Of a stretch of DNA of 64,000 nt, positions 11,681 through 24,088 are shown in pieces. Origin of the DNA: Rhodocollybia butyracea (taxonomy: Eukaryota; Basidiomycota; Agaricomycetes; Agaricales; Omphalotaceae); contig JADNRY010000067.1 in NCBI GenBank assembly GCA_015501585.1, positions 1 through 64,000 on the forward strand, given 5' to 3'. The position numbers and the translations under genes were made by a program. The notes beneath the pieces are model-generated. The model was not told the origin of the DNA, ran no database searches, and saw nothing but the letters and a program-made list of their open reading frames with translations. Positions within the stretch are counted from its first letter, which is position 1. Each line of letters begins with the position of its first letter.

Positions 11681-14600
11681 TCAGTCTAACGATGGTTTTC
11701 TCAAGATTTGTCGGATCTCTCGACGTTCCTCAAGCCACTTCGTAAATGTGCTTTCTGGTTCTTGCCCTAGTCGCATCTCAATGAGGTAATTGGCAAAGAC
11801 GATCAGAGTACCATATCGGTAGCTAGAGACACAAGCATCAGCAAGCCATGTTGACAAATGTTGACAACTGCACTAACATGTAGTTCACAGCGACATGCCG
11901 CAGATGCTTCTCTTTTTTTGACCCTAATTCGCAAGCCTCAACCTTCAGCTTATAGCTGAGATTGGATTTCAATCAGCGAGTTAAAACCACCATAGGAAGG
12001 AAAGCTCACTCATAAATGGCCTTTCGAAGGTTTTGCACGTCTTGCATGAGATCGATAGCACGGTCTGTCAAACGTTTCGCGACTTTTCCGTTTGAAAGCA
12101 CTCCAACAAGTTGAAGGATGGTTTTGTATTCTCCTGATGGTAGTGTCAAAATATGAACGACTATATCGAAACAAAACTGACCTTGTTGATAAGCCTCTTC
12201 CTCTGAAGGGCCATCCATCGAATTGAAGAATCCTTCTATGTTCTCTTCAAAGTCGTCTTGAGCAAGAGCCATCAGATCGTTTCCTTCACCGGTCCCTGGT
12301 TTCCATTCCAGGGTCGTGGAAACAAGGCAAGCACTGACCATGCCGGTGGTGGTGCGTCCCCGGCCCATTTGGCAGTTGAAGACAAAGTCTCCAGCGTCCA
12401 TCATATTGGTCCGAATGCGCTCGAATAACTGTGTCAGGGCATCTGGCAACGGCGCTTGCTCGTCTGTTATCGCCACACGATCATAATCGATCTAAATAAA
12501 AAGGCGTTGTCGAGCTGAAGTTGAGTTGAAGTAAGATAACGAAACGACATACCTTGTATCCTTCCTTGACAATCAAATCAAACACCTCCCGAGGGGTCAA
12601 AATGTCTTCCTCACTACACGTTTCCCAGATAGGGATAATAGAAAACACTCCAGGGCGCTCCTCTACCTCGTCGTGAAGAAGTATTCGGCCTTTCCCAGCA
12701 CGGAGCTCACGAAGAATATCCGTTTTGAAATTCCGTTCCATAACTTCAACCACGGCAGTTGCTACACCAGTTGCTTCGACGTTCTGAAGTGGCCTATCTA
12801 CCAATCGAAGAACGTGTGGCCGGCCAGCAACATATATCACAGGTTCCTCTCGCAGAGAAGTCCAGAAAACCTTATTATATCCCTCGGGACCAGCGTCTAC
12901 TCGGATAAGTGCTCTCTTCAAACCTTCCACAGTAGGCATGCCACTTCCGCAAACCATTTTTCCAGGGACCGGTTCGATTATGGACTCCGAAGGAGAAGAT
13001 GCTTTGGATCGTGGCCTTACTCGGAGGGTCAGAGGAACGCGTCGGAAGTTAGGAGCACCTTCGATTCGCCTGTACAAAAGTTAGTAAATCAAAAGTCACG
13101 AATTACGGACTGAAAATATATCCTTACTCTGGTAATGTCATCTTTTGCAGATTCGAAAAGAAGTCGCTCTTTATGATAGTCGAAGCAGATAGGATACCCC
13201 CGGATCGGTTCATGACAATCTGCTTCACCTCGTCAGGATGAGCCACTCCTTCAACTAGATCAGCCCTTTGAATTGGCTTCAGAGCGTTCATCCCGTCTGC
13301 CATGAGTTCCCGTTCAAAGGTTTTGATTACTGGAAGATATCACACAGAATGAGCTGAGACAGGTTTCGAAACATAAGATCTACCTGGACGGTTCTTTACA
13401 AAGGTTTCAATGTTCTCAAAATCTTGCATGGTATTCGGCTGAGTGGACTGGAGATATGCCTGGAACACAATTAGTTCAAAGTATCTTCGTAAGTTCTGCA
13501 AGGCTAAAGAGCGTGTAAATATAAGTATAGTCCATGCTATAACTTACGTGCCTTTTTGGGCATGTGCTCGTTTCTGTTTGTCGTCCGTAGCCTGCTCCGC
13601 CTGTACGCGAGATTCTTCGATGGATTCTCGGAGGTTGTAGACAACCGCGCATTGATCAATCACATTATCGACTGTGTCTTTGATAGTAACGCCTCCACGG
13701 AAGACTCGAAGAAGATCTGGCAAAACCATCAGCTCTGGGAAACGGGGTGTGAAGATTAACACAGACTATTAATAATTTGATACGAGGTTCGCTGCTTTGG
13801 AGGTTGTTTCTCGGTATCTTGAGCCGAATTTGGGACCGCGGGGGACATTGAAAGAATAAACATTGGGTTAATTCGAGGAGTTGTTGGCGTTTTGGGCCGG
13901 TTGGTGTCTAACCATTGTCTTATCAACGTAAGAATAATCTGCGGGCAGAATTGATTAGCGTGTTCGTTCTGGTTGTAAAAATAATATACCGAAGCCAGCG
14001 TGCTTCGACCCCTTCCGAGCTGGCAATTCACCACAATCGGAGTGTCAGTCGAGCAGCGAAGCACAGCATCGATCAACTCGTTTAAGTCAGAAAAGTCGGG
14101 TGGTCGTTCGGCCGTTATTGGAATACGATCATACACAAGTTCGACGCCGAAGGCATGTCTTCTGCTTTCCATTATATCTCGAAGGACTACGACATTAGCA
14201 GGATCTACATCCTCCCAAACAGGGACCACTGTTCCGTCCTGAGTTTCGGAATGGAGAAGAAGTCTAGAAATATAGTTGTAGACTATGCAAAGGATAAAGA
14301 GGTAATCAAAGCTCGCTCACTTTCCACCGAAAGCGTTTAATTCGGAGATTACGTCGTCCCGTAGTCGCTCCTCTAGAATTTCCAATCGCGAGGATGAGAT
14401 ACCGCCGTAGTCTGAAGTGGATCAAATACACACAAACATAGCGGGCAGAGAAGATTACCTTTCATATTCCTTAATGAAAACCCTTCTCGCCTCAGGCAAT
14501 ACGGTGTTCCGTTAACATACACAACAGGTTCTTCTCGTAAGGTAAGCCAGACAATCCGTTTGACAGATGGATTATCAGCCTTCACGCGATAAACAACCTC

Positions 14601-17217
14601 ATCGATAGCTTCAGTTGTAGGTTGGCCCAAGGCATAGATGTCGGTGCCTGGAGTTTGACGGAAATTGGCAGCACCATGAATCTCGTGTTCAATAAGTTGA
14701 GACTCGCGCATCCAGATATCAATCTTAAGTAGTGTGCTACACGAGAATGATAAGCTGGTGTTTTAGTGTTTAGAACAAATCTAAAAACGAACCTTTCGCG
14801 CAAAATGATACCGCTTCGGTTCTAGATTAAGCTGTTAGAAAAAGACGGGAAAGAAAGGCATGAAGCATACCTTCACAACATGCGTAGAGTATTCATCACC
14901 GAGAATCTGCCCACCGGATATAGCTGCGTCATTTCGTTTACCAGCAACTACGACACGTCCATCTAGGCCACTCCGAGATAATGCGGATAGGTCATTTACC
15001 GGCGCAAATACATTCAATACCGATCCAGTTGATTTTCGAAGGAACTTGACCTGACTGAAATCACGACCGTGTTAGTCCCCTTAGCGCGTTTGCAAGAATT
15101 CACATACTTCCAGATCTCGGTTCTGACCATCAACCACTCGGAAAAGCTCTGGCTGAAATCAGTCGTTCCCTCGACGTAGCTAGCAAAGGCAATCATGAAA
15201 AAGCTAAACATGTTGGCGGATCAATACAGCGAGGAACTTGTGAATAAGGCGTAACCCACTATTTCTCGATCGCCTTTCCAGCCCTTTTGATGAACGCGTT
15301 CCCCTTTTCAGCCTCCATGGTGGTCAGGGCGTACTTTATTCGATGCATTAGGATGTCCTCTCGTAGGTGTGAGACGTGGTCATCTGATACGAACAGGTGT
15401 CAGTGCCCAGAGCTGCTAGCATTATAAAAGCCTCTTACTAGCATCAATTATACGATCTACAAGCCTTTTTGCCTGAAGACCATCATCCAGACACCCAAGC
15501 AAACTCAAAATAACACCGTAATTACCCATATGGGCCTTTCGTAAGTTGTCTAGTAAAGTTGGATCTGCAATAAGTAGCTCAACAGCCGAATGGGAGTTGG
15601 GATCCTGTAAACCTGGGCATTGATGTCAATTAAACCTCGGACGAGATCCGGAATACACACTCTGTTGTAACAAGTACGTCAGTTTCAATAATGAGCGGCT
15701 GAGATCTTGCTGGACATTCGCCTGCTCTAAGGCTAGTGCAATACGCTCTGATTGCTGGATGAAGATTAATCAACGAAAGTACTTATCGATTATTCTCTCG
15801 AACTCACTTGCGGAGGCTAGAAAATCAAAAGTGTTTACAAGACGTGCAGCTTCAAAGAAAGCACAAAACGTACCGTTGAAAACCCAGATCCGGGAGAAGC
15901 GATGTGTGAACCGGGCATTCTCAATTCGTAAGGATCCGGTAGTCCTTTCAAAATGAGCTGTCTTCGTCTCACCACGCACGCAGCGACCACTATGGAGAGC
16001 GTTAGCAAAGGAACGAGCAAATGGGCAGTGCGAAATCTCACTTGCGAACGTTGTACGAACGGCTCCCATTCCACATGAAAAAACTAATGCAGTTTTGAGC
16101 GGATCTGTTGTTTTTATGACACGGAGGTAGGCATCAAGGTAGTTGTCCTCGATTGGTCTGTCAGGGGAAATGGGTATTCGGTGATACTACTCGGGAAAAG
16201 GTCAAACCTTGCAGCGATTAGTAGGAAGAGTGATCATACGTCAACATTCCAGCCGTCACTTTTCAGTGATGCCCATAGTTCTCTCGAGGTCTTTACATTA
16301 TTGGTGTCCACTGCGGTCCAAGTGGGAAGGATCGCTCCCTCACCTGTGACATCCGCAACTGCGACTTCGTTGTGAGTCAACAACAACCCTCCAAATCTAA
16401 CAAATACATATATTTAGCCAACGCCTTGCCTACAAATGGTCGCAGTTACCTCGTAGCTTCCTGTAGAATGTCGTTCTTTAGCCGCAGTTCAATCGCTTCA
16501 AGATTTTCTGCACGGTCTGACATTGATAGCGTCTTTCTTGGTTGTGAAGCATCTCGAAGAACAAATGGTCGTCCTGATATATAAACTGCGAGAATAATGC
16601 ATAAGTATCAGCACGGTTTAAAGCAACCAGTGAATGCACCGATAGGTTCTTCTCGCGTTGAGAACCAGACCACATGCGATGGATCAGATGTATTTGGTCT
16701 GCAGCGCAAGACAGACAAAATGGCTCGCAAGCCTTGAGTACGAGGCTGGGCTACTCCAAACACGTTGAAATCTCCTTGTCTCGGTGCTCGGAAGTTTGGT
16801 GCGCCGTGAACATTCATTTCAAGTTCCAAAGCACGACCTATGGGCTTGAATTAACCCCTTTTTCATTTAAAATCGACTGCATCACTCGCCCGAAGGATAG
16901 AAGTCGGTTTTCAAGATAAATCCTCTTGACAAGACACTTCCAGTCCGTGTCTTGACTATTGACGGCCCTGAACGTCCTAGATGGCCCATAAGATCCAACG
17001 AATTTCCGGGAGTTGAAGATCTAGAGATGGCTAACGGCGCGCTGCTGAAATTTCGACGAGCGCCTGACGCAGGTCGACGTTGCTCTGTTGAGATCGTAGG
17101 GCCAGTTGGATGAGGAGGAAGTGAAGAGGAACGCTCAGATTCTCTTAATAAAGAGCTCATTCGCGGTTTAACAGGTAAAGGCTGGTTCGTCATTGTGGAA
17201 GACAAGAAGCGGTTCAT
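11681..17217 (-). CDS. Paladin-like protein with three PTP-like phytase repeats
   Basis: Many short exons encode a protein with three repeats of the PTP-like phytase (paladin) fold. Each repeat begins with a motif of the HGAPNFR type (near 16800, 14680 and 13060). The first two continue into an FSTREEP/LTLREEP motif, and the third has SLREEPVIY. Each repeat carries a CX5R loop: C-G-M-G-A-V-R (16055-16075), C-Q-L-G-R-G-R (14005-14025) and C-Q-M-G-R-G-R (12354-12374). The N-terminus (MNRFLSS) is Ser/Pro-rich and probably disordered. The C-terminus, read through a GTGAGC...CAG intron, ends with HVAVNYRYGTLIVFANYLIEMRL and a stop at 11681-11683. Paladin proteins are cytosolic and belong to the Cys-based phosphatase clan. 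The vertebrate protein has been reported as a phosphoinositide phosphatase, but activity here is inference. The 17217 start is chosen over the upstream in-frame ATG at 17325 because the extra residues are low-quality and overlap duplicated flanking DNA. Confidence 0.85.
11684..11955 (-). other. 3'-terminal exons of the paladin-like gene
   Basis: A donor GTTAGTGCAG near 11878 and an acceptor TCTCTAG near 11823 separate HVAVNY from YRYGTLIVFANYL. The last exon encodes TKWLEERREIRQILRKPSLD and the stop. This corrects the apparent early stop seen when the exon at 12006-12476 is read straight on. Confidence 0.7.
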
Positions 17218-17421
17218 TTCAATTTCATCTAGTTCCGAGTGAAATGTGAACACGCGCTGTAAATAAGCGCCTGCGCCGCAATATACCCACGGAAGTTCCG
17301 ACAGGTTCCGACCCAGGATGGGCACTGTGCGAGGCTTCCGTTATACGAATCTGGGCATAACTACGGAACTAATCCTTCTTCTTCTTTTCAACATCCCCCA
17401 GCATCTACCCAGCTTATACTT

Positions 17422-17700
17422 TTGATTAGGCTTAATGGAAAACCAAGTGGAAAACTCAAGGAAAACTCAAAATTCCGGGGCGCTTCAAATACCAAAACGA
17501 TAATAGTTCGAATAGGCAGAAGCCACCCATTTCCTGGGCAGGAGCATCGGCTGACCATTCAGACTCGCAGAGGCTGCAACGTACGGTACACTGCTTCGCT
17601 GTAAGTTCCGGGTGGTGGTCTTCTACGTTCGTTCGCAACGCCTGCAAGTATCATCGCCTGTTCGACCACACGTGAGCCTTGGACAGTTCCGAAATGTAAC
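17422..17700 (-). pseudogene. Phosphatidylserine decarboxylase remnant
   Basis: The minus strand matches the 3'-terminal exon of the PSD gene at 26838-27089 (region of the LGST cleavage motif), then jumps near 17650 to sequence matching its middle at 27790-27850 (around HFGTVQGSR). Most of the gene between is missing, and both stop codons and indels break the frame. It sits directly upstream of paladin, the presumed original PSD position. Confidence 0.8.
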
Positions 17701-17739
17701 ATTCGATGCCACGTTGCTGACAACTAAGCTGCAGCAAGT

Positions 17740-18448
17740 GACTTTATGGAGGGCAAAGATACACCTTCTGGATGGTGGCGTAGGTAATCCACCCAATCCG
17801 GGTACCCTGGAGAGAACAGAAACCTTTCTCTGCTCTCTCAGAGGGGTAACGGTGCACTTCGAAGCACTGAAAGTAAAATCAATTCGAGATGGGCTAAGAA
17901 GCAGAACTAGCATTGATATAAACTTGTAGGTAGAGTATACGGACAACTGGCCAAAATGTCGGTAGTCTAGTCTAAGTCGGTAGTCTAAGTCGGACAACGG
18001 TACAGTGGCGATGTGCAATCCAAACACGACCGACAGGAATAATGCATAACGAGAAGATCAAGCACCTCAGAGCCTCCACATAAACCTGTTGCTATATCGA
18101 CGAGTATGACCACGCCATTGTATGCAAAAGCGAAGACGACTGTTGCAAATATCCATATCGGAGTAAAGAGGGTTCTTCGGAAAAGACGCTATGTTGAAAA
18201 GACACATAACTTACACCAGGGTACAGACAGGGTCAGCATGAAGTTTGTTTTGAACAGGCAAAAGATTGCATACACCGCTGTAAGATAGATGGACCGAAGA
18301 CAATAGGTGCGGATTGAATGACAATGAAATGGCGAGAAATGCCGCCTCATAATATCACCCAAGTGTGAGGGCGCGCGCGAAGAGCAGCAGAAAACGCAGC
18401 ATAATATAGCATGAGCCGAATACAATTTCCAAATATTCCATAGTAGCT
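17740..18448 (-). pseudogene. Small multi-span membrane protein, copy A(-), frame broken
   Basis: The start at 18448 (MEYLEIV) parallels MESLEIVFG at 24547. The C-terminal part (GLHIATVPL, LDYRHFGQL) carries the family motif DYRxFG also seen at 18960-19040 and 26040-26110. Frames change several times, so it is probably a decayed copy; a multi-intron functional gene cannot be excluded. The family is unknown. Confidence 0.5.
17940..18000. repeat. Short tandem repeat GTCGGTAGTCTA
   Basis: GTCGGTAGTCTAGTCTAA is followed by a second GTCGGTAGTCTAAGTCGG. This local slippage lies within the coding part of membrane gene A(-). Confidence 0.6.
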
Positions 18449-18567
18449 GTTCTCTAAGGTTAACCGTAAGTTGATGTCGCTTCCTGTCTTTAGTTCAAGT
18501 ACCTTCGAATGCTTTCCCACGTCTTTGAGCGCCCAACAAGCGCTACAACTTGGACAACGACTTACCA

Positions 18568-19180
18568 TGGAACTCCTAAAAATCGTTGGATATATATCTC
18601 TCGCACACCCGAACCAAACTCAGGGCTTTTCATCGTGATTTTCGCCTTTATCCTGGGGCACGTTATGTGCCTTCTCATGGCGTTCTTTTCCTCTGGAGGA
18701 CCCTCGAACCTATTTCGTGCTCTTCGCTGCGATTTGGCTATATGCACAAGGTACCGGTACTCTGTCATCCTTTTCTGTTGCCCTATTAATTTAGATCATG
18801 CAGGCCAATTTATAATAAGTGTCCTCTTCGCTTTTGTATCCAGCCTGCCCCATCTTGCCGATCTAGAAACAGTTTTATTCGTGGTATTAAAGGCTCTAGG
18901 ATGCTTAATCTTCTCGTTATACATTATATTTCTGTCAGTAACGTCTGGATTCCATATCGTCACTGTAGTACCGTTGTCGTTGGATTACCGACATTTTGGA
19001 AAAGTTGGTCCGATTTTCCGTATGTTCCACCTTTTATCAACTATAATGTATGCTAATTCTGCTCCCTAGTTCGTCGCGATTCCTCTTTCACTGCATTACA
19101 GCCCTCCAATACGACTCTGAGAGAGCATGGAAAGAGTTCTGTTTTTCCCGGGGATACCCAGAGTGGGAGGACCCATTAAA
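18568..19180 (+). CDS. Small multi-span membrane protein, copy A(+)
   Basis: Starts near the conserved TACCATGGAACTCCTAAA and is divergent from copy A(-) with about 120 bp between the two starts. Hydrophobic segments: FIVIFAFILGHVMCLLMAFF, QFIISVLFAFV and ALGCLIFSLYIIFLSV, then the family motif DYRHFGKVGPIFRMFHLL. At least one intron is likely (GTACCGG donor near 18750, GCAG acceptor near 18804). The frame after the ATG and the frame of the first hydrophobic segment differ, so the start is uncertain or the copy is damaged. Family unknown. Confidence 0.45.
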
Positions 19181-19640
19181 TGCATCTTTGCCCTCTGTAA
19201 GTCACTTGCTTGGTTGAAAGAAACGTTGCATCCTGATTTGATTCACAGGTCCAAGCTGCACAGTCCAACAAAGGCTAGTCATATGTCTTGCATTAGACGT
19301 TGACTCCTTGAATCAAACAACATGTAGACTGTCTTCCTCGCATTCTCGATGTACCATACTATCTCACCATTATCTACAATACAGTGTACTTCTATGCAAG
19401 AGGATACGTAGAATAGAATCTTGACGTCTAAGCAACTCAGCTCTTGAGTGATAATCCGGGTGTTCTTTTCCTCCTTTCTTTTCGAGGCATGGATAAACAA
19501 GAATTTGGATGATGACAACGGTGTCCTCGCATGCGGTGACAAAGACTGAGGTCAACTGTTTTCATATTTGTATGCGAACGAGGATTCTCTTCGCAAAAGA
19601 CAGCTACTTGAGTGAACAATTTTTCTTCGCTCGTGAATTC

Positions 19641-21480
19641 TGGCTTGCGAGACTAGGTTTCACAAACTCGAAAATCCAGAAACCAGAGACGCAAGCTACT
19701 CAAGGCAATCGCTATTTCGAGGGATCGATGAACAGATTGATTACGAACGCCGATTTCACCTCTGCGTCCAGCGTTTATCGGAAACGAACTCGAGCTTTGA
19801 TCATGCTTCGGTATAGTGATAGAAGATGCAATCATAGCCGTTGTAGTCAAGATATCTCCGTCTCCGGGCTCAACATGCCTGCTGATTAAGTTATAAGCAC
19901 TTGTACTTATTCGTACGCATCGGAAACGACTCGTTAGCAATAGACGCGACCAACGGTGCCGAGTATCAGTATATTGGAAGAGAGTGTTTTTTTTGTCTCC
20001 AGTAGGCAGACTCAACCTCGCAAGCGAGCTAAAAGTGTTTTTAGAGGACAGTTTGAGACGAACATCCGATATTTCGGAAGGAAGGAAGGAAGAACCGGTG
20101 CGGTCCATTGCAGCATACAGATCGGGCTCCGGGCCGACCAGCTTCTTTCCAATCATCACTTCAAGACAATGGCTTCAGTAAAGGACCACAGTTACGCTAG
20201 CTCTGCAACGTCTACATGACCTTTCGGCTTAAGAATCGAGGTCTCAACTGGGTACATCACGCGTCTAGAACTTAGCATGAATTAGTAGTAACTTTTTCCT
20301 GCAGCTCATCTTGCTAAAAGTAACATCCTCCCTAGATTCGGTTCCTACCTGTATCAACAGTATCATTGAACATAGTTGTGCACGCAACATCCCTGCGGAC
20401 AGATGTGCCATCGTATCCATATATTTCAACACAAATTCTCCATCGGTAGTACTGCTTCGCCTACTAAGCTTAGAGCACCTCGCTCGATTATTCGGCACTA
20501 CTCCAAATTTTCCTGGTTTTCCAAATAAAACTCGTTCGTCCATCTAGTGCCCATTCACTCGATTATTCGGCACTACAATGATTAAATTTTTCCTTGGTTT
20601 TCCAAATAAAACTCGTTCGTCCATCTAGTGCCCATTCAGCACCATTCAGCACTCAGTGTTCCAGACTGAGTATTGAGTCGATTTCATGCATGGCTCAATG
20701 GCTGTACCGCATGGAGTGTAGTCCCACAAGATATTAGCAAGTGTTCCATATGTTCCATTGATCCAGATGCATAACAGAATCTCGTTTTAGATGCCTCAGT
20801 CCGAGGGAGGTCCGAAAACAAATCGCAGGAAGTTGAACGGCTACATACGCTCATTCATGTCAAAGCAAGTCATACGGTGCTGCAGGGAATTTTGTCTGCC
20901 AAGTCGTGTGTCTGCGCTTGTTTCCTGGCTCAAGAGGGACTACTTTCATGCTTATCAATACGTGTTGCCCCACTGGGGTACATTGACGCTCATTGAGTAT
21001 GTCCATCGCTAAAAGCTATCCCCGCAAATATATGGTCTCTTAAGCTCTATCGGAAATCTGGCGTGATTCACTTATTTTTTCTACTTTTGCCCGACATCCC
21101 GTTCTATCTGAAGGCTGCATTTAGATTCTGCCTATCCGCCTCAAAACTTTCCAAGAAACACGATGCTTTCGTGTTCAAAAAGGGAAAAAATGCGTTTCGT
21201 ATACCTCCTTCGGTAAGTACTTGATATCCCAAGATTAGCACTTTGTGGGCTAAATCGGCGTGTTCTTTCAACCTTCCATACGTGAATTCATAATTTAGTT
21301 GCAATTCAAAGCCCCAGCTGTAAACCTCAAGGTTCCCAAGTCTATTGAGACTATCATTATTCCGAAATTCGCAACCTACTTTCTCTTGGAGATGGGAACC
21401 GGTCTTGGTATAAAAGCCACTGTTTTGCGATCTGGTATATGTGCTTCAGCCTACTGCACGGTCCATTCGAATCCTCAGAG
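19641..21480. other. Interval between duplicated blocks, no supported gene
   Basis: Contains a 168-codon minus frame (19653-20159) rich in Ser/Arg with no recognisable feature, and a local direct duplication near 20480-20640. Nothing else is supported. Confidence 0.45.
20478..20640. repeat. Direct duplication of about 78 bp
   Basis: Two adjacent copies of CTCGATTATTCGGCACTAC ... CCAAATAAAACTCGTTCGTCCATCTAGTGCCCATTCA, at about 20478-20551 and 20557-20637. The second copy has a short insertion (ATGATTAA). Confidence 0.85.
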
Positions 21481-21488
21481 CTTCTTCG

Positions 21489-23261
21489 ATGTTCTTCTCT
21501 ACACTTGTGGCTTTGTCTTCTTTAGTCTTCTACGGTTTCGGGCTTGCCCATGCAACGCCCGTTAACAGTACAAGACTTGAAGGCCTCAGTGATCAGGCTC
21601 GCGACATTCTCGCCGTGCACAACCTGTTGCTCGTGCGCTGCCCACTGCTCCGTTCTTTGGTAAGGAATGACTCTGTTCTCCTAGCATACGTTTCTGATGC
21701 TATAACACCTCATGCTTCACTATAGTTGTTTATAGTGACAAGGCAAGTATCTTACTGACTTGCAATGATACTATTTCATTGACTCTTTTATTCTTTAGTT
21801 TGTTTCCGGTGAAATGGGCCCCCCTCCGGTAGCAGATGTAAAGGGATTCAACGTCTTGTAGGCCGATCTTACTCTGATATTCTTCGGTTTGCTAAATACT
21901 GTATATATTAGCGCGATGTCGTTCCTTCTTACTAGAGGGGCCTTTGACAAAGTAAGATATTATTTCCAGAGTTGCACTTGCAGATATTGACTACTTTAAG
22001 GCTGCGGAATGGACCCAACTAACTGCTGCTCAGAGAGCAAGTATCAAGTCTGAGTACGCGGCTGCAGGAATTACCCTAGTTGTATCAGCCTTTGGTAGCA
22101 CCGATACTCCGACTAGTGCCGGTGCTGATCCGATAGCCACTGCAAACCAATTTGCGGCTTGGGTAATCGAGTAAGTAGCCCTATTGTTGCATGACATGAT
22201 CAACAATTCACCTCCCATTGTACAGGTTTGGTGTGGATGGAATTGATGTGGACTATGAGGTATTGTCAAAGTTGTCCCTGATCGTTGTTGTCTAACATTC
22301 TAACAGGACTTCGACGCTTTTAACGCCGGTACTGCCGAAGTATATCGGTTCTTCTCACCTGGTGTATACAGTGCTAACGGATTCTGTTCATAGGCTTGGC
22401 TCATCAGTTTCACAACCCAGTTGCGAAAGATGCTCCCTCAAGGAAAGTTCCTCTTAACTCATGCTCGTAAGTCTTTCGAGAGCGTTTTGTTTTTGAATAT
22501 CACTGACTTGAATCTCACCTTAGCTGTCGCACCATGGTGACATACTTTTCACCATCAGATTCACCTATATTTGATTAACATTCATATGATAAAGGTTTCG
22601 CCCGAACATGCCTTCAGGCGGGTATCTTGCCATTCATAAATCTGTCGGAAGTATGATAGACTGGTACAATATTCAGGTCAGCCCTTTCGTCATCTTCGCT
22701 GCTTTGACAAACTTATATTTCCTGTTACAGTTCTATAACCGTGCGTATAAACTTTGGCTTTTACACCAATCGGTGATTCAGCTCGCTTCTAGAGGGTACC
22801 GCGGAATACACAACCTGCGCGGGTCTGTTGACCGCTTCATCTTCTGCCTTGCCTGAATCCGCGCTTTTCCAAATTGCTGCCAATGGAGTGACCTTGAACA
22901 AATTGGTCATCGGCAAACCTGCGACCGCCGCGTTCGTATATCTTGAATTCCCACTGTGGCTGAGTACTAACATAAAATTTTTACAGAGACGCGCCAAGTG
23001 GAGGATTCATTGCACCAACTGCGCTGGCAACCTGTGTCGAACAAGCCAAGAATAAGGGCTGGAGTGCGGGGGGTGAGTGAATCTGTGTGATAAACTTGGA
23101 AGGATGCTAACTTGGCTTTATTTCTGGAGTCATGGTCTGGGAATATCCTGACGCAGCAGCAACCTGGATAGGTTCGTAGAGAAACAATCATTCAGTTGCA
23201 ATTGCCAGCACTAACAGTTTCTCCTCCAGCTGAAGTGCGCGCTGACTCGTGGCCAGTCTAA
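21489..23261 (+). CDS. GH18 chitinase-like secreted hydrolase, with two apparent frame breaks
   Basis: Exons spell a fungal GH18 enzyme. The signal peptide is MFFSTLVALSSLVFYGFGLAHA. Then come VVYSDKFVSGEMGPP, FNVFAMSFLLTRGAFDK, AAEWTQLTAAQRASIKSEY, the catalytic DxxDxDxE motif as DGIDVDYE (22226-22259), KFLLTHAPVAPWF, DWYNIQFYN, ESALFQIAANGVTLNKLVIGKP, VMVWEYPDAA and the end VRADSWPV at 23261. The catalytic Glu is present. Introns: 21743-21831 (GCAAGT donor), 21858-21911, 21952-22000, 22171-22225, 22260-22306, 22340-22393, 22467-22523, 22537-22594 (leaving a 13-nt exon), 22677-22730, 22741-22792, 22932-22986, about 23073-23130, 23172-23229. Two breaks need one base each: in exon 1 near 21612 (the frame leaving the signal peptide is not the one entering LPTAPFF), and at the six-G run before the 23073 donor. 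It is either a pseudogene or sequence error. Chitin degradation or wall remodelling is the family role. Confidence 0.8.
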
Positions 23262-24088
23262 ATCAAACTAGGAGCGAAACCTGTTCACTACCTAGGATCG
23301 GTTTTGTCCATAAACGAGGATTTTTCCTCGATCGTTCTTTAATTTTCGATCTTTCTTTGAATTTTCTTCTTCAAATTTTCAACTTTTGTCATATAGTCTG
23401 TGTCATCTATACTCTTCTGGAGATTTTAAAATAAAAAATACGTCGCGGTGATGATAGATGGGATGTGCATTCTGGCTGTGGTCAACTCTCAGCACCTTCT
23501 GCAATTGAAGCCATCATTGTAGAAAGGTCCGACTTTCCTGGACAGGAATACAATTGTCCTTGACACCAAGTCGAAAAGTGAAAGTGTCGCCATCCCAGTA
23601 AGATTTAGCCACAGATGATTCGTTTGGAATTGTTACCGCCGGATAAAAAACTGGCGCTCTCATCATGTGTCGAACTCAACCAACGCCATATAAAAGAAGC
23701 CAGTAGGTTCGGAGCGAAAACACGACTAGACCTACTATAGAGCCCGCAAGGACTGCAAATGAAGGGCGATGTGACGTCGTTGAGGCTGCCGGTGTACTAT
23801 TTTTTAAATATTTATTTTGAATCCTGTTTGTTGCCCAATGTTCCGTGGGATATGGTAGGTATTACGCTACAACGTGCATGTATGTGTGCTAGGGTTATGA
23901 ATGTTCGTATCCGGCCCATGTGACGCGTCTTCGCATACGTTAGAGCCCGCCTGGGCAGGACTCGAAGCGATGAAATCGCAATAGTAGAAGCTACCAGACT
24001 GTAACGCCGTGGCGCTGTAGTTGGAAAGACTGTAGGATAAGGGTGAGAGAGTGAATGAAGAAAAATATTATGCTCCACTTAAAAAAAG
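23262..24088. other. Intergenic region downstream of the GH18 gene
   Basis: About 800 bp. The first 170 bp is T-rich and probably 3' UTR. No supported gene follows; the minus frame at 23812-24078 has no feature. Confidence 0.5.

Larger units (their letters stand above)
17235..19640. repeat. Segmental duplication, unit A (paladin 5' flank, PSD remnant, membrane gene pair)
   Basis: Collinear similarity links 17235-17700 with 26700-27110 plus 27790-27850, and 17940-19640 with 24225-26690. Shared runs include GGCAGAAGCCACCCATTTCC, ACACTGCTTCGCTGTAAG and GTCTTGCATTAGACGTTGA. Gene order on the two sides shows that PSD was ancestrally the upstream neighbour of paladin. Confidence 0.85.

Noticed and set aside
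19653..20159. 168-codon minus-strand frame
   Set aside because: Ser/Arg-rich without hydrophobic core pattern or known motif; not shared with the duplicated unit.
21441..21725. GH18 signal-peptide frame taken to continue to the stop at 21725
   Set aside because: Splice-junction and motif reading (LPTAPFFVVYSDK) show the later part of exon 1 is used in another frame; the end of this frame lies in an intron.
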